NCBI GenBank assembly: GCA_003991915.1
Contig: RQTK01000080.1
Coordinates: forward strand, 638,970-702,969
Reading direction: 5' to 3'
DNA from: Elysia chlorotica
Lineage: Eukaryota > Mollusca > Gastropoda > Plakobranchidae
Length of the DNA: 64,000 bases
Positions 1-45,239 of this stretch are shown piece after piece. The notes beneath the pieces were generated by a model that worked only from the letters and a program-made list of their open reading frames with translations, was not told the DNA's origin and searched no databases. A program made the position numbers and the translations under genes. Position 1 is the stretch's first letter, and every line of letters starts with the position of its first letter.

Positions 1-260
1 ATTTTTTGTAACAGCATTATAGTTCTTTTTCTACAGGAAATATGTTAAATTTGTTATGCAAGTATTTCAGTCTGCTAATTTATTAGTTTCTTCATAGATT
101 ATATTCATGGATTTCCTTCAATTCCATTTCATTCTGTCATTTGGTAAGTCATATATGATGTCCTTTTGGCTCAGGCTTAAAAGGGTTTGTACACAAGATT
201 GAAATTTCTCAAAGCAAATTACTTAGTGCACTTCTAATAGAACATTCCACTAGCTGTTAC

Positions 261-32357
<32,097 letters not shown>

Positions 32358-32632
32358 GGTGGGCGGTGAGCTGCCCGGCACTGGCCAGCTGCTGCTGGTC
32401 GTCTCCCTTGGCGTCTCCGGACCTGCTTGCAGCTGCCTGGATGTTTAGCTCAAAGAGAGAGGAGGTCTGGACCTACAGCTCTAGACTGGCGCCTGCTCGA
32501 GGGAATCTTCGTGAAGACTTGGCTACACAGACACAGAATAGAGAGTGGAAAAATAACATGTAAAAGTGCTATAATATGGAAACTAGTGATTTGCTGCAAA
32601 CCTGCAGTAGATCTATAATGAAATAAAAGGGA

Positions 32633-33100
32633 AGCATGCCATATGCCCCCAAATTTTGTCAAAGCAGAACCTAATTGCCACGACTGTAAAGCCCACGGAA
32701 AACCCGCATTCATATCCATCCCACCCCACCCACCCCTCTTAAATATTATTCCTGCCAGCTTATCTTTTTACTTCCTTTTATGAAATGAGCTAACTCGCTG
32801 TTGACAGTTACATCCACCTGCAGCAAGTCGTTAGTGAAATATAAGCATAAAGTATGCCAGCAAAGTTACCCACAACAAAGCAAAAGTCCATTGGCACGAT
32901 TGTAAAGCCCATGGAAAACCCGCGTCTTTGTTCGACCCCCCGAAATTCAGGTTTACTAGTTTATCTATTTTATTAGCTTTTATGAGAGGAGCTAACTTGC
33001 CAGACCGCCCCTCCCCCACTCTTTACATACAAAAAAAAACATTCCTTTAAACGAAGGTTTCATGGTTTATCTATTTACTTCCTTTTAAGAAAGGAGCTGA
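32633..33100. repeat. Diverged tandem repeat upstream of prosaposin
   Basis: A ~217-bp unit occurs twice and in part a third time. Shared blocks are TTGTAAAGCCCATGGAAAAC (near 32687 and 32908) and TTTACTTCCTTTTATGAAAT (near 32768, with relatives near 32975 and 33075). It begins about 0.3 kb upstream of the start codon, so it could include promoter sequence. Confidence 0.6.
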
Positions 33101-33589
33101 CACAGGTCTTAAGGGGCTTTATCGGATGATAACTTAGAACCCAGAACTTAAGGGTTGTCATTATTCACTCAATGCGTAGAAAGCTTATAATAGTTTTACT
33201 GTCAGAGCAATGAGTTTGCCGTGCGTCAGTTTTACGCACTACAAAGTGAGAAGAGTATGAACACTTGTGAGAAGGAACTAAAATTGTCTTGCACTCAAAA
33301 AGGGGTGGCAGTTTCAACACAGGTAAAAAATGGAAATGCTCTGAGAATAACATGTATTAATGTAATTATGTACATGTTATACATTCACTGGCGACTATCT
33401 ATACCCTTTTCGTTTCCATGTGAATAGACTGTTAACACGTTTATTTAAATTGTAATTTACAAATATGACTCATGCCGAGGAGGTAATTCAAAATTCTAGT
33501 CAATAGGTTTATTTCTAGCCATAAATTTGTTTTGTGTCGTAAGGAACGTTAGTCTAGGTTTCAATTATGATAATTATTCCGAGTTGAAA

Positions 33590-33672
33590 CAAGATGTGAA
33601 TGTGGGATTGATCCAGGAACCTCCGGATTGGGAGACTAAAGTCCAACCACTTTCGCCAGTTCGCCCACGGGA
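33590..33672 (-). mobile_element. tRNA-like SINE head fragment
   Basis: Minus strand reads GGGCGAACTGGCGAAAGTGG then GGAGGTTCCTGGATCAATCC, matching the head of family A. The body is absent, so it is a fragment. Confidence 0.5.
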
Positions 33673-33856
33673 TAAGCTGAACTTAGTTAAAAAGTAGATG
33701 GTTGCTAGAAAGCCACCACAAAGCTTAATGAAATACAACGGTACAATTGTTCGCTCTTTTCGTAATACATGTGTTATTCTCCGCAACAAAGTGCGCATAT
33801 TGATAATACAGTTAACCTCATGGTCTGAAAACTGACTGGTTTTTGGATAGAGAGGG

Positions 33857-33859
33857 CTG

Positions 33860-33912
<53 letters not shown>
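33857..33912. repeat. GA microsatellite, intergenic
   Basis: About 56 bp of pure GA, 1.5 kb upstream of the prosaposin start. Confidence 0.95.
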
Positions 33913-33913
<1 letters not shown>

Positions 33914-34807
33914 AGAAAGCAAGGAGATCACGAGTGACAGTCATTAAATGAATATCGTGCGTGTTATTTTTTGGTTCAAGTGAAAGGGTTATTATAATTA
34001 CGGTGTAACCTAAAAAAATCGAAAAATTTAGTTCAGAGAATGGGGGCAAGTGTAAGTACTTTGTGATTATTCTTCCTTGTTGTGGGTTACTTAGTCTATA
34101 TCTAGGTAAACGGCTTAACGCAATTGCCACGAGCAAAGGCATCCTCACCCCTTCAAAAAACATCTAACGTGTTTTTTTTTTTTTTTTTTTAGGAAAAGGG
34201 GGGGGGGGATTTGGTCTATTTACGGTACAATTAATGCGTGTGGGGTGAAATACGTTCCACTAAATTTTACTTGTAATAAATTATAGCCTGACCAGGAAAA
34301 AGAAAAGAAAAAAGTAACAATACTTATTATTATTATTATTATTATCATCATCATTATTATAACAGCAACAATAGCAGCAACAACCAAAAACCAACAATAA
34401 CAAGTTCATTATAATGGAGACACATTATTCTTAGCCTTTACCGTTGGAGTTGATACTTATTTTTTTATAACAATTTTATCGGCAATGAACAGAACAGATA
34501 CTAACAGTGGCGTTGTGGCCATTTTGTCGGTCACACGATCCTCTGTACCAACGCAGAAAAAAAGGTTTCATGCAATATGCACACGTTTTTATGCGTCACC
34601 ATAATCTTGACTTATGCCTGCAGTGCACAGTGATCATAATGGCTGTGGCGGAATAGTGCGTGTGTAGTGAGTTCACCCACATCAGCGTGTTTGTCAATGT
34701 CAGTCTAAAATTTGCAAGCGCGTTGAAAGATGTGAAAATATCGTTCAAATCGTAATGTTGAAGACTGTAGAAGTGTGTTTGTAGAAGTGAGCATTATTGT
34801 GTGGGTG

Positions 34808-34832
34808 GGAGAGAAAGAGAGAGAGAGAGGGT

Positions 34833-34865
<33 letters not shown>

Positions 34866-34915
34866 CAGACAGACTGAGACAGAGAGAGACAGACAGAGAC
34901 AGACAGAGAGAGAGT
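34808..34915. repeat. GA/GACA microsatellite, intergenic
   Basis: About 105 bp of GA with GACA and GACT interruptions, directly followed by a SINE family A fragment. Confidence 0.9.
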
Positions 34916-34929
34916 GGATGGGTCTGTTG

Positions 34930-35120
34930 TTTTTTTCGTCCAACGTCAACAATACAACATTATCGTGGACGGATCCCAAGTTTAACGTCTGACAGTTTTA
35001 CGTGCTGCCACTGAGGCAGAACTAGAACGGCATCTCGCTCAGTCGGTCATAATTTATACTTTCAACTTAACCATTCGGGGACAGGGTAGTCAAATCGGGA
35101 ATTGAACCAGCAATTACTCG
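34930..35120 (-). mobile_element. SINE family A, diverged copy
   Basis: Recognisable by CGTCCAACGTCAACAATACA, TCGTGGACGGATCCCAAG and GACAGTTTTACGTGCTGCCA, followed by a weak head region (GGGAATTGAACCAGC). It directly adjoins a GA tract. Confidence 0.6.
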
Positions 35121-36146
35121 GTTAGAAGTATCTTGAGGAAGACAGGAAGAGGGAAAAGTAGGGATAGAATACAGAAACAGATGCAAGAAAAAGAGAAATA
35201 GAAAGAGAGACAGAGAGATAGCATTCTCTCTGTAATCGCTGTCAAGCCTCCAAGATACAACGCTTTCTTCCATCGGTTGAATATTAAATGCATTAGAGCA
35301 ACTGATTCGCTATATATAGGAGTAATGTGAGAATACGTTTATAGAGTCGCATTAATAATAATTTTCCCACTCGCGTAGGAAAAAAAAAGGTAAATTACAC
35401 GTGATCATTATGTCTGGGGAATTGCAACAAGAGTCGGTAAGGGAAAAGCTGTCTTACCTATGTATGCGCAGAAATACGATCATAATTCATATGATCATGT
35501 CAAAAGCCATTAGCTTATTGTCGTCAAAAATGTTAAATCAAAAACAAAAAGTAGTCAAACTCGAAGGTGTCTGTAAAGGCATGAAGTAACTCTACGAAGG
35601 CCTATTAGGCCACGAATTCAGAAATTGTTTTGAACGTACGAACCTGATACTGCAATTGGGTTCAATGAGATATAAATATCCTCCGTTTCGTGCAGATCTC
35701 GATTAAGTAATTTATTCTTTGGGATCGATAACGTTTTTTTTTCTGTATTCTATATCTTGTAAACACTTACCAGTACAATGTTATAAAGTCAAGTTAGAAA
35801 TACTTGTACAGGTATAAAATATAACATGTATTTCATCCACAGCACTTTAGTTTGTAAATATATTCTTTTATTACTACAATCCGATCGACAAATAAGTATA
35901 TACATGTAACGGTCAGGATATGTTCGGTAGAGAGCGCGGCTTCTAAGTCAGGGTTCGGTTCTCAACCAGGTCCCCTTCTTCCTTACTGTCTTTTTAGGAA
36001 ACTAAAAATAGCATTATTTAGCGGGCCGCAGGTGAGCTCATCATCAACTATAAATCGTCACGAAACTCATTGAACAGTATCATATATCACTAAACACATC
36101 ATTTTGCCTGTATCCAGAAGCTCGAAAAATTAACAATCACAGGGAG

Positions 36147-36413
36147 TTAAGTTGGTTTACCGTGCAACGTCAGCATTATATAGACTATACTGTGGACGGG
36201 CCCTAAGACCTGCGTCTGACAATTGTATGTGCTGCCACATACGAGACAGGGTGGGACACCATGACTCCTGTCTCAGCCGGTCACATTATACTGACACCGA
36301 CCCAACCAGTTACAGGGGACGAAATTGGACGAAAATCTCCCGGTCGTGGGATTCGAATTGCGGACCTCCCGATCTGCAGACCAACGCTCTACCACTTACG
36401 CCAGTTCACCCCC
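36147..36413 (-). mobile_element. tRNA-derived SINE, family A, full-length copy
   Basis: Read on the minus strand it starts with a tRNA-like head: GTGGTAGAGCGTTGG as an A-box region and GGTCCGCAATTCGAATCCC as a B box. The body follows, with GGTTGGGTCGGTGTCAGTAT, CTGAGACAGGAGTCATGG, ACCCTGTCTCGTATGTGGCA and GGGCCCGTCCACAGTATAGT. This is the best-preserved copy in the window and can serve as a reference for the others. The conceptual ORF across it is not a gene. Confidence 0.8.
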
Positions 36414-36589
36414 TACACAGGGAGAACATAGCGTGGGGGTCACAAAGATCACGAAGATACACTGATCGCTTAAACACCGTCCATCGTAAAGTAATGAAAT
36501 TACCGTTACGAATACAGTACGGTCAAAACATAATAAACCAGGGGATAAAACGTTAATTACTACACACCGCAGACTTGGTGACCGTCTGT

Positions 36590-36930
36590 AGAAAAGCGTC
36601 CTCTCCCTTGGCGTATCAGAGAACCAAGTGAACGACGTTCACGGGCGAGTCTACGTGCAAGTCTTGGCCAATCGCGTTTATCTCAGCAAATATCTCCGAT
36701 GGGTGATTTCCTAGCGATTGTCGCACTGCGGTCAGGTGACTCTCCCTTTCGGTTATCGCGCTGGGGCGATTAGATAAACATCTAAACGCGCTAATGAACC
36801 CAGCTGGTGGTTAGTTGTTAATTGTTAAATTAAGATGCGAGCCCATCTTCCCTGGCTGGGACGACCGGGCTGAGGTCAAAGTATAAAGCGTGGCCTGTGG
36901 GGCTACCTACCGGCACATGACTGGACTGCA
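36590..36930. promoter_or_regulatory. GC-rich block with a TATA-like box, intergenic
   Basis: Distinctly richer in G+C and CpG than the flanks, with CAGGTGAC (E-box-like) and AAAGTATAAAGCGTGGCC on the plus strand. It could be a promoter or enhancer, but no transcript or exon is visible on either side. It lies 4.2 kb upstream of prosaposin. Confidence 0.3.
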
Positions 36931-39035
36931 GGCTAGCAAATAAGTTGATCATTTGAGGAAAAAATTAAAAATTTGATTTGTGTCCAAATTGTTGTTTTAA
37001 TTTAAGTTTGAGGTCGGTTTTGACTTCGAACCCGCCACCCCATTTACATACGCACGCGAAAGATGAAAAAAATGAACCGAACGAAAAAGAAATATTGTCG
37101 CCTGTCATTTTGCGGATCTCATTATTTATGATAGATTCCCATTAGAGAGAATCTGGAGTGACTTTAGAAGAGGCCATATCAGTCTGGTACATTGACTTTA
37201 GACACCCTGATTCACTGATTAAAACACCCTGAATAAGCTATTTCACTGCCTCTTAAGACACTACGCGTGGGCTATTACGTTGAATATATCCTACGCTAAT
37301 CACTTCTCCAGTTTTAGGCGTCCTGTACACACACACAAAAATCCGCATGAGAAAATTGCATGTACAACTATTTCCAAACGAATTTTAAAAAAGGGAACCC
37401 AATCCCAGTTCTCAAATATACATATGCATTCAAAGAAAAATATGAAAAGATACGGCACCTTTCCATCACCATAAATTTCTTCAGTGTTAGAAAGCAATTC
37501 GAGCAGATCATTCTTGTGTTGCTTTGAACAACTGAGTATATGAGACGCACAGTATGCGATGGTGAAAATTGAAGTATAAGCACAGGGGCAGATTGTTATA
37601 GTCACATGTAAAGGTGTAATCATTTTGTTGTTTTTCTGAGCCTCATACATGTGCTCTCCTCAAAACCACTATACTGTAGTCGATATCGGTAAATACACCA
37701 ATCAACTTTCGATATTTACTAGACTATTTCATGGTTTAAAATTTGTTTAGGTCTATTAAATGCATTGCTGCACAAAAAAGACACCATCCTGTTTTAGACT
37801 GAACGTTTAAACTTTCAGCCTTCATGGCGACACGGAGTCCACCACTAAAATTCTAGCATATTCAAACTAAATATTCAAAACTAATGGAACTTTTTTGGCG
37901 ATCAAATGGAAGAGATCGATACTTCATGAAAGTAGCAAAAGGCTGATAGCAGAAACCACTGAAGTGAAAACAAAAATGAAGCGTTCGAGTGTTGGTGTAA
38001 GAAGCATTAAGGAATTGACGCCTGAATAATTGCTTGGTTGAGTTTTATGGTGTTAAATCAAGAAGGAAAAAAAAAGAAAACAACGCATGGGTGTCATACA
38101 TTTTATAATCATGCATTAATAGACAAAAATCTTAAGTGTTGGTCTTCACGGAAAACAAATTGCTCACTGATTATATATAGAGCAAAACTTGCTTTGTCAA
38201 CCCCCGATCCCGTTAGAAACCTCAGCCGCTAAAGTCCTGAACTTACGAACATAAGGTTAGAATTTCATCTAGTTTCTGATATCTCCGTACAAAACTGTTT
38301 TAGAAATATCTAAGAGGGCGTAAAACTGATAAAATACACATCACCTTTTCATTTCTGGGAACAAAACCTAAGCCTATGCATTGAGCTACTGTATTTGGAA
38401 CTGGACCATTAAAATGCAAACGAGAAAAAACAGCAACGGCCAATTCTTACATCAGACGGTTTATGCTATAAGCGCGAATACTGGGTAGGTATTCAAAGTG
38501 CTTTTATGGAACTGCGCTTCCCCAAAGCCACACAGAGATAAAAGCTTTTCGGCTCGTCATAAGACCTGCACAAAAAAAGAAAAGCTTAGGCCGCCTATAT
38601 ATCTAGAATAAGGCCACGGAACGTTAATACCAATTTTATACACCCCATACAGATACTCCATTGGCACAACTAAAAAAAAAAGGTTTCGAGTTCAGCTCTG
38701 GTTATCTAGACTATAGATCGGTTGGTGCTAGCTTTTTTTTTTATACAGTCACGCTTTATAGACTGTTAAATGTGTAAACTTACCTCATTGAATTCTTGTT
38801 TTTCCAAAGCGAACAGAGCGTACAATTTCTTTTATTCTGATAAACGCCACTAGTCTTTTCACGGCAATAACTTGTCACGAAATTTAAAGATATCTAGTAA
38901 ATTTACAAACCATAAAAATAATTATGAGACGTGATAAACTTAACATGTTAAAACAATTACAATTACATTTCCTTTCTCTTTTATCTGTTTTCTGACCAGT
39001 ACAATTGTGGGCGTTTGTGTTATTCGTTATCGAGA

Positions 39036-39041
<6 letters not shown>
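36931..39041. other. Intergenic DNA, nothing recognised
   Basis: AT-rich sequence without a convincing exon, repeat or RNA gene. The longest frame (minus, 37300-37650) has no family resemblance, irregular codon use and no splice context, so I treat it as chance. A tRNA-like relic may lie at about 38195-38270. Confidence 0.6.
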
Positions 39042-39115
<74 letters not shown>

Positions 39116-39120
39116 AGGGA
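39042..39120. repeat. GA microsatellite with a G-run end
   Basis: About 66 bp of pure GA ending in eight G. The same GA-to-G-run pattern occurs at 56750-56781. Confidence 0.95.
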
Positions 39121-40419
39121 GAACTATCTTGATTATCTTTTTTAAATATTGACGGTAATGACCCACAAAGAAACACTGTTGTTACATGCACCACCATCAT
39201 GTCCCGTGTCTAAGGATACAGCCACTATGCCTGTAGCGAACATAATTAACAGTTTTAATTGCATTAGTTAGGCCTATATCCTCTGTTATTGAATCGTTTA
39301 AGCTTATTTTGTTTATTTTTCTCCAGCATTTTTTTTTATTACAAAGCATATTAAATTTAGGTAGAGTAAAAGAGGGAGCACATTATATCTGTAGCCACGG
39401 CCTCAAACAAAACACAATTGTGACGGTAAGAGCAAGTACAATGTATTATTCACAGTATAAGCCACTCAGTCCCACCCCGTCCCCATATCTTACAACAATC
39501 TTTATAACTGACATACGTAACATTTCTTGCACCCTCAGCCTATTGAGGGTGGTGATATCGAATCTTCCGTCAGTTTGCGACTAAGTAGCTGAATCAATAT
39601 CAGTCTTTTATAGGAAGTACCTTAATAGAGCATCAGAACAAATCTTCAAGTGACTGGCTGAGACTCCCGCTCTGTTTCTGTGTACAAGTACGTAAAAATG
39701 TTAGACGTTAGTCTTGGAACTCGTCGCCGGATATCTTCCTTAGGAACCAGGGGGACGTTAACCCCAGGAGAAAGCTTCTCTTCAAATAACCAGTCCGTTG
39801 CCATTAAAACCGTCTGTTATCGAATTGTCTGGCCGCTGGTTCAGATATTTAATTTTATTTAAAACTCAGCCCAAAAGATTTATTAACTAAAATTAACAAG
39901 ACCGCTTTTCAATTGTTTCACTTATTTGCGCAATTCTCTCCAGAGATTGGACCGATCTGTGATAGGCAATGAAAGCAATCTTATGGCCCACTTAACAAGA
40001 ACAATTTTATTAACTGCGATATTTTAAGTATTATCAATACTATCGCATTTATTGATATCTTATCACATTTGACTATAATAGTCACATGGCTTGACGTTGG
40101 TAGTTCGAAACATCAAAATTAGTGCATTTTGGGAACAATCTTTTATGATCTAAACCAGCAGAGGAAAATAATATTTATGGTACCTTAAGATTGCATAATT
40201 TATAAATATGTTTTATATTTTGAATTTGATATTACATAAAGATAGTGTGCAATGAAATTTGAACATTTGTCTTCAAAAACGCATCCACGTTGACGTAGAG
40301 CCTTGCTGGTATAAATCAACACTAAGTAGCTTAGGGTCGCTGTTTTACGACCATGACTCTTGATTTCCCAAGGCTATGACTATAAAACCAATTCTCCTAT
40401 GTTTTTGTAAGTCATGATG

Positions 40420-40474
40420 CAATAATAATAACAACAACAACAACAACAACATAGTAATAATAATAATAATAATA

Positions 40475-40521
<47 letters not shown>

Positions 40522-40525
40522 TATC
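40420..40525. repeat. AAT/AAC microsatellite, intergenic
   Basis: AACAAC grading into about 75 bp of AAT. Poly-tyrosine or poly-leucine frames across it are artificial. Confidence 0.95.
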
Positions 40526-41975
40526 AAACTTATTAATTTAAACTGGCTTCACGCATTGTAAAGGTATTACCAAAGAGGCAAACGTTTCTTGAATCAGTGA
40601 GTGTAATCTTTTAAACTTCAAGATAATTTAAATTCAAGCAATTATCCCAAAAAGTATTCAGAAATGAGAAAATCCCATCAGAAAAAAGGCTGAAATCTAG
40701 CGACCTTCTTACGACAAGAAGGAAAACAAGTTTTGAAACAGATAAAAAAAAAAGGAGGAATCTAGACCAAAAAAGGAGGAACTAGATTTTAAAAAAGGAG
40801 GATTTCAGCCTAAAGGAGGAGGATTCTCAGCCCTGACAATGGTTGCTATAGTAATAAAATTGGTCAAATATTATTTCCAATAAGTTGCTCCATGACTTCA
40901 GTAACGTCTTTAAAAATATTCTACATCATAGACATGACGGAAACCTCAGAGGCAGAGACCAACAGATACACAGAAAAGACATGTTCAATATAGAAACAGA
41001 GGAAAAATGGTGTACTATAATTCGCAGTTTTAAATGCAAATTGTGAAAAGTTTCAGTTCTAAGACGTTAGGATCAAGCGTTAATCTTAAGACCTGTAAAA
41101 ACTAACAAGAGTGAGGGTGTAACATTTTTTTTTATTATAATTTTAATTTTTAAATAAAATAAGATTGTCAACTTTGAAAATTGCATGCAGCAATATTAAC
41201 TACTATTTTTGTTCTCTGGCTTGGCGGTGGGGGGTAAAAACTGAAGCGCTGACAAGACAAGAGAAAATAGTCAGCTAAAAGATAGACATAGAGATAATTA
41301 TTATTTTGGAAATAGAAAAGGAGTTACCCTTACGGTTGTCTTTCTTGCCTCCAAAATAACTGCTTTCAAGTTCACTTTGTATAAATATGATGAAAAAAAA
41401 AACCCACCAAAATCTAGAAAGCAAGCCACAGCTTTTGAATACCTTTGTGGAATGACAGACACTGAGGTTATCAAACAGGAGTTTTTTTGTAGGGTTCTCT
41501 CCTAGATTTCCAAGGCACATTCCTACACAACAGGTCCAAAAATTAAGGTGTTACTGTTAGGCGCTGCCACACAGAGTGAGAGACCAAGACAGTCAATCAC
41601 ATTATACTGACACCTACATGATTGGTAAGGAAATTATTCTAAGGAAGAGAAACCTTTGAAAGAAGTGAGTGGAGGAGTAAAGTAGCAGACCCCCTGCACT
41701 GCCTCATACTAGAGTGTGATGCGGATCTAGATTGATAATGATCTTACAAACATGATCCATGCTCATGTCAAAATCTCAGATATGTCTAGATCTACTAAAC
41801 CTAGAAAAACCTATATTCTATTAAAAATCATATATAAAGCCCAGATATGAATAGAATCTAAAGATAGCTAGCATTGTTCCTGAAATATGTATCAAAAGAT
41901 TTCCTGAGCTTTGGCACTCCTGCAGACATTAAAATGTGTGTACAGATTTCTTGAGTACATTTGATGACTCCTATA

Positions 41976-42793
41976 TGGGTCAGTCCACCAGTATAAGCCA
42001 TAATTTGTGACATGGTCAAAATTTCAGTTTATTCAATTTAAGGTAGAAAAATTTTAAAAGCTCAATAGATGGTTCAACTATTCCAATACATTGTGGTAAA
42101 ATCTGAGAGCTCAAGCTTTGGCATGAAGAGCGATTGTTAAAAAAAGCCGACGAGACTTCGCGTGAATATCGCAGATACGCTAAATCTAGTGTAGTAGAAA
42201 CATTACATTTGGACGACGCAAATGCAGCATCTACGGAATTCGAAATTGCGACGGTATTTCTGTAGATAACTGATAATGCGTGAAATGAAATTGAAAGGGA
42301 TGAACTCTCAATAGATTCAAAAAAAAAGCAAATGAAAACGTTGTTTAAAAAGCTAATTGCATTTAAAAGATTGGAAAGGTGGAAAAAGAAGATGCAAGTA
42401 AAAAGTATAAAGCGATTTTAGACAAAAATATACTTCAACAATATCAGTTTAAAATGCTACCGCTGAGCGGAATAATGTTTTTAAACTTATAAACTACCAT
42501 ATAACACACTTTTGGCATACATTTTTTTCAAGTTTTAGTGCTTGAAAATGCATCCTAAATATAGGAGTCAAGCTCCGTCACAAAAATAGTATGGATTTTC
42601 ATACGATTTAAAAAAAAAAAACTAACACAGCTTCACTTTGCTAAAAGTATTAACATTGTCAAGCTTGCAGGAGGTTCCTTTGTTTATTCTTGACCATCAA
42701 TAAAGATTTCACTTGTGTAGGATGTATATGATGATAAGAAATTTGATTTTAAATGTGTGTTGTAAAAATGGCTCTTAATGGTGGACTGACCCA
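41976..42793. mobile_element. DNA transposon with TIR TGGGTCAGTCCACCA
   Basis: An 818-bp segment bounded by TGGGTCAGTCCACCA and its exact inverse, with weaker matching continuing inward to about 30 bp. TATA flanks both ends directly, consistent with a TA or TATA target-site duplication. The interior has a short plus-strand stretch (around 42140-42260) readable as DETSREYRRYAKSS, possibly the ghost of a coding region. I cannot name the family. It is intergenic. Confidence 0.7.
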
Positions 42794-44349
42794 TATATAT
42801 CAATCTGTATTTTGAATCATACACGATTTTTTAAAGTTTAAAAAAGCTTATAAAATTTGATTAATCGGATAGATCTATAATATTTTGGGGGCTATGTCAA
42901 GGCTTCCAAAAAAAAAGAAAAATAGAAGGCAGGGTCACCAAAATAAAACCCACACTTGCAGTAAGGCTAAGAGTAAAAGTGAGCTAGAGTCTTCATTGTT
43001 GAACATCTTTGCATCAGCACGTTAATTTCAAAACGAAACAAATAAATATAACTTTCGATCTTTCATAAAATTTTCAAAAATACCTTAAAAACATTTAGAT
43101 TCTAATTTATCCTTGGGGTGGAAAATACTTTTTTAACTCGGGGACTTTGCCTTTAGTTTTAGTTTTGGGAGCCTAGGGCTGGATGATATAGATCTATGTA
43201 GATTTTTATCTAAACCTTATTTGTATTAATTAGAATTATGAGAGGGCCCTCCCTAAATTTTAATACTTACACAGAATGATGTGTTGATCTCTTTACACTT
43301 CAGACAAGAAAACCAGTCCCAGAACGCATTGTTGCTCTACAGCCTCGCTGAATTTGTTGTGATCTCACCGTTGCCTGCACCTAATCTAGATATTGATCTA
43401 AAGGACAATACGGAGGGTTTCAGAGACTGTACCATTCGGCATTGTAATTTTGTAAACTGTTTCACAAGTTTCTTGTTTTCCTAGTTTCCTGATTACTGAG
43501 TGAACACTCTGGCTATTTTTGGAAAGATCACATGATTTTTGCTCATGTATCACTTATGCCCCCTTATGATAGCAAGTTGAGGTACATTTAATTTGGGTCT
43601 TTTTGCGAACCAGGGTTGTCCGATTTGTTAAATTCGCTCTCATGCGTTTGTTGATTTTTTTAAGCGACTATGAATTTTATACATATCCCAATTTTTTAAA
43701 TTAAATTCGAACTTAGGATTTACCTACGTGGGTCTCTGCCGCTTCGCCTAGCTTGGACGGGTAATTATGAAGACACTTCATTTACAAGGTTAATGGGTGG
43801 ACCAGTCACACAATTTTTATTTCTTATTGTTATTTTGATGTTCGTGTCTACTGTTTAAACACATAGCTGTATGAGACGTCCTTAAGAAAAGGTCAAGTCC
43901 TTGAATTGACTGGGGTGAACAGATTTTACAGAATGTGGGTAACGATGGTCTATTTCTCTCTCTAGTAAGGACAAAATGGTATTCCCAGAGCTTTGGTGAC
44001 TTGGTCTTGGAGGCCCATGGTGCGCTACACATGTCCTAATTTGTGTAACCAATAATAGTCTTGATTTAGTTGTAAGTAGGCCTACTAATGGACAGTGAGA
44101 GATAGAGTGCTGACTAAGTCATATCATAGCTTTGGCCTTTGCCTAATAGGAAACCGGGGATGGGGTAAAGTCAGTGTCATTTTAATTATTTTACGATTAA
44201 TTACTCGTTCTTGTTATACAAATGCCTTTGCCTTGTTATAATGCAATAGTATAACGTGAGCGCTGTTTTGTGCTGGCATCACTTATAATGGACAGACGTG
44301 AGTGTTGGGACCCGTCGCCGTATATGATGCTCATTGACAATCAATGAAA
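42794..44349. other. Intergenic DNA, nothing recognised
   Basis: No supported gene. Short frames at 43281-43484 (plus) and 43817-44032 (minus) lack start context, conservation cues or splice partners. Confidence 0.55.
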
Positions 44350-44530
44350 CTAAATAGGTAAAGCTTCAGTCTTTTAAACGGGGTCCGCGGTTCGAAACCC
44401 ACAATCAGGAAAATGTACTATCTCGCCATTTACTATTTCAACCGTTCTCAGTTTTAAATTGATTCAAACAGGAGTCCCATTATCCCCGCCCTGTTTCTTG
44501 TGTGGCCGCATGACTGTAAATTCGCCTGCT
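44350..44530 (+). mobile_element. SINE family A copy, opposite orientation
   Basis: The plus strand has a B-box-like GGTCCGCGGTTCGAAACCCA followed by the body blocks CAGGAGTCCCATTATCCCC and GCCCTGTTTCTTGTGTGGCC. A second head-like fragment in minus orientation lies at about 44660-44755. Confidence 0.6.
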
Positions 44531-45239
44531 TAAGTCTTAGATCCATCTGCGTATTATGATGATCATAATTATATACATATGAATCGGTAAACCTAAGACT
44601 AAATCTGGCAAGTTGGGCCTTGCGGTTTTACGGAGAGTCATAAACGGGATCTAGCCTAATAGAGGAATACCCAAATGTAGATGCTCAAAAAATTGGAGAT
44701 CAAAATCACAACCTGCCGAATAGAAGCTGCGCCCTTAACCGCTAGTTCACCCCCTTCCCCTCGCGATCAATGAAGAAAAATACGTGATGTTTTCGAAAAT
44801 TCATGATAGATAACCCATTTACATCGTTATAGTAAGAAGCTGCAAGTAGTTCCCTTGTTTGTTTAGTTTAATAATGCCCAAAGCTGCAATCTTCTCACAG
44901 AAATAATATAAAACCGGGTATATTATACTTTCAGTGTCCAAAAAAAAAAAACAATCTTTCATTCAAATTTTTGTATTGGGTTCCTGTATGACGACATGTG
45001 TTTTTTAAAAAGGCTTTTTTTGTGATGACAAACAAGACTATACTATTTGTACAATTCTACATTCTCAATAGTTCTTTGATAAAATTCTACCTATATCTAT
45101 TCAAGTTATAGGCCTAATTGTCCTGTTTGAGTATAAAACGTTGAACGTTGAATGTCAGCAATTAAGTTTTTTTTTTTATTTTTAGGTTCAGGTATTCCAC
45201 TTTGCTTATTTGTGGCTTCACTATTTGAATGCAAGAAAA

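Noticed and set aside
1-260. A further prosaposin exon at the left edge
   Set aside because: No cysteine-containing frame with a suitable acceptor is visible. The next exon must lie outside the window.
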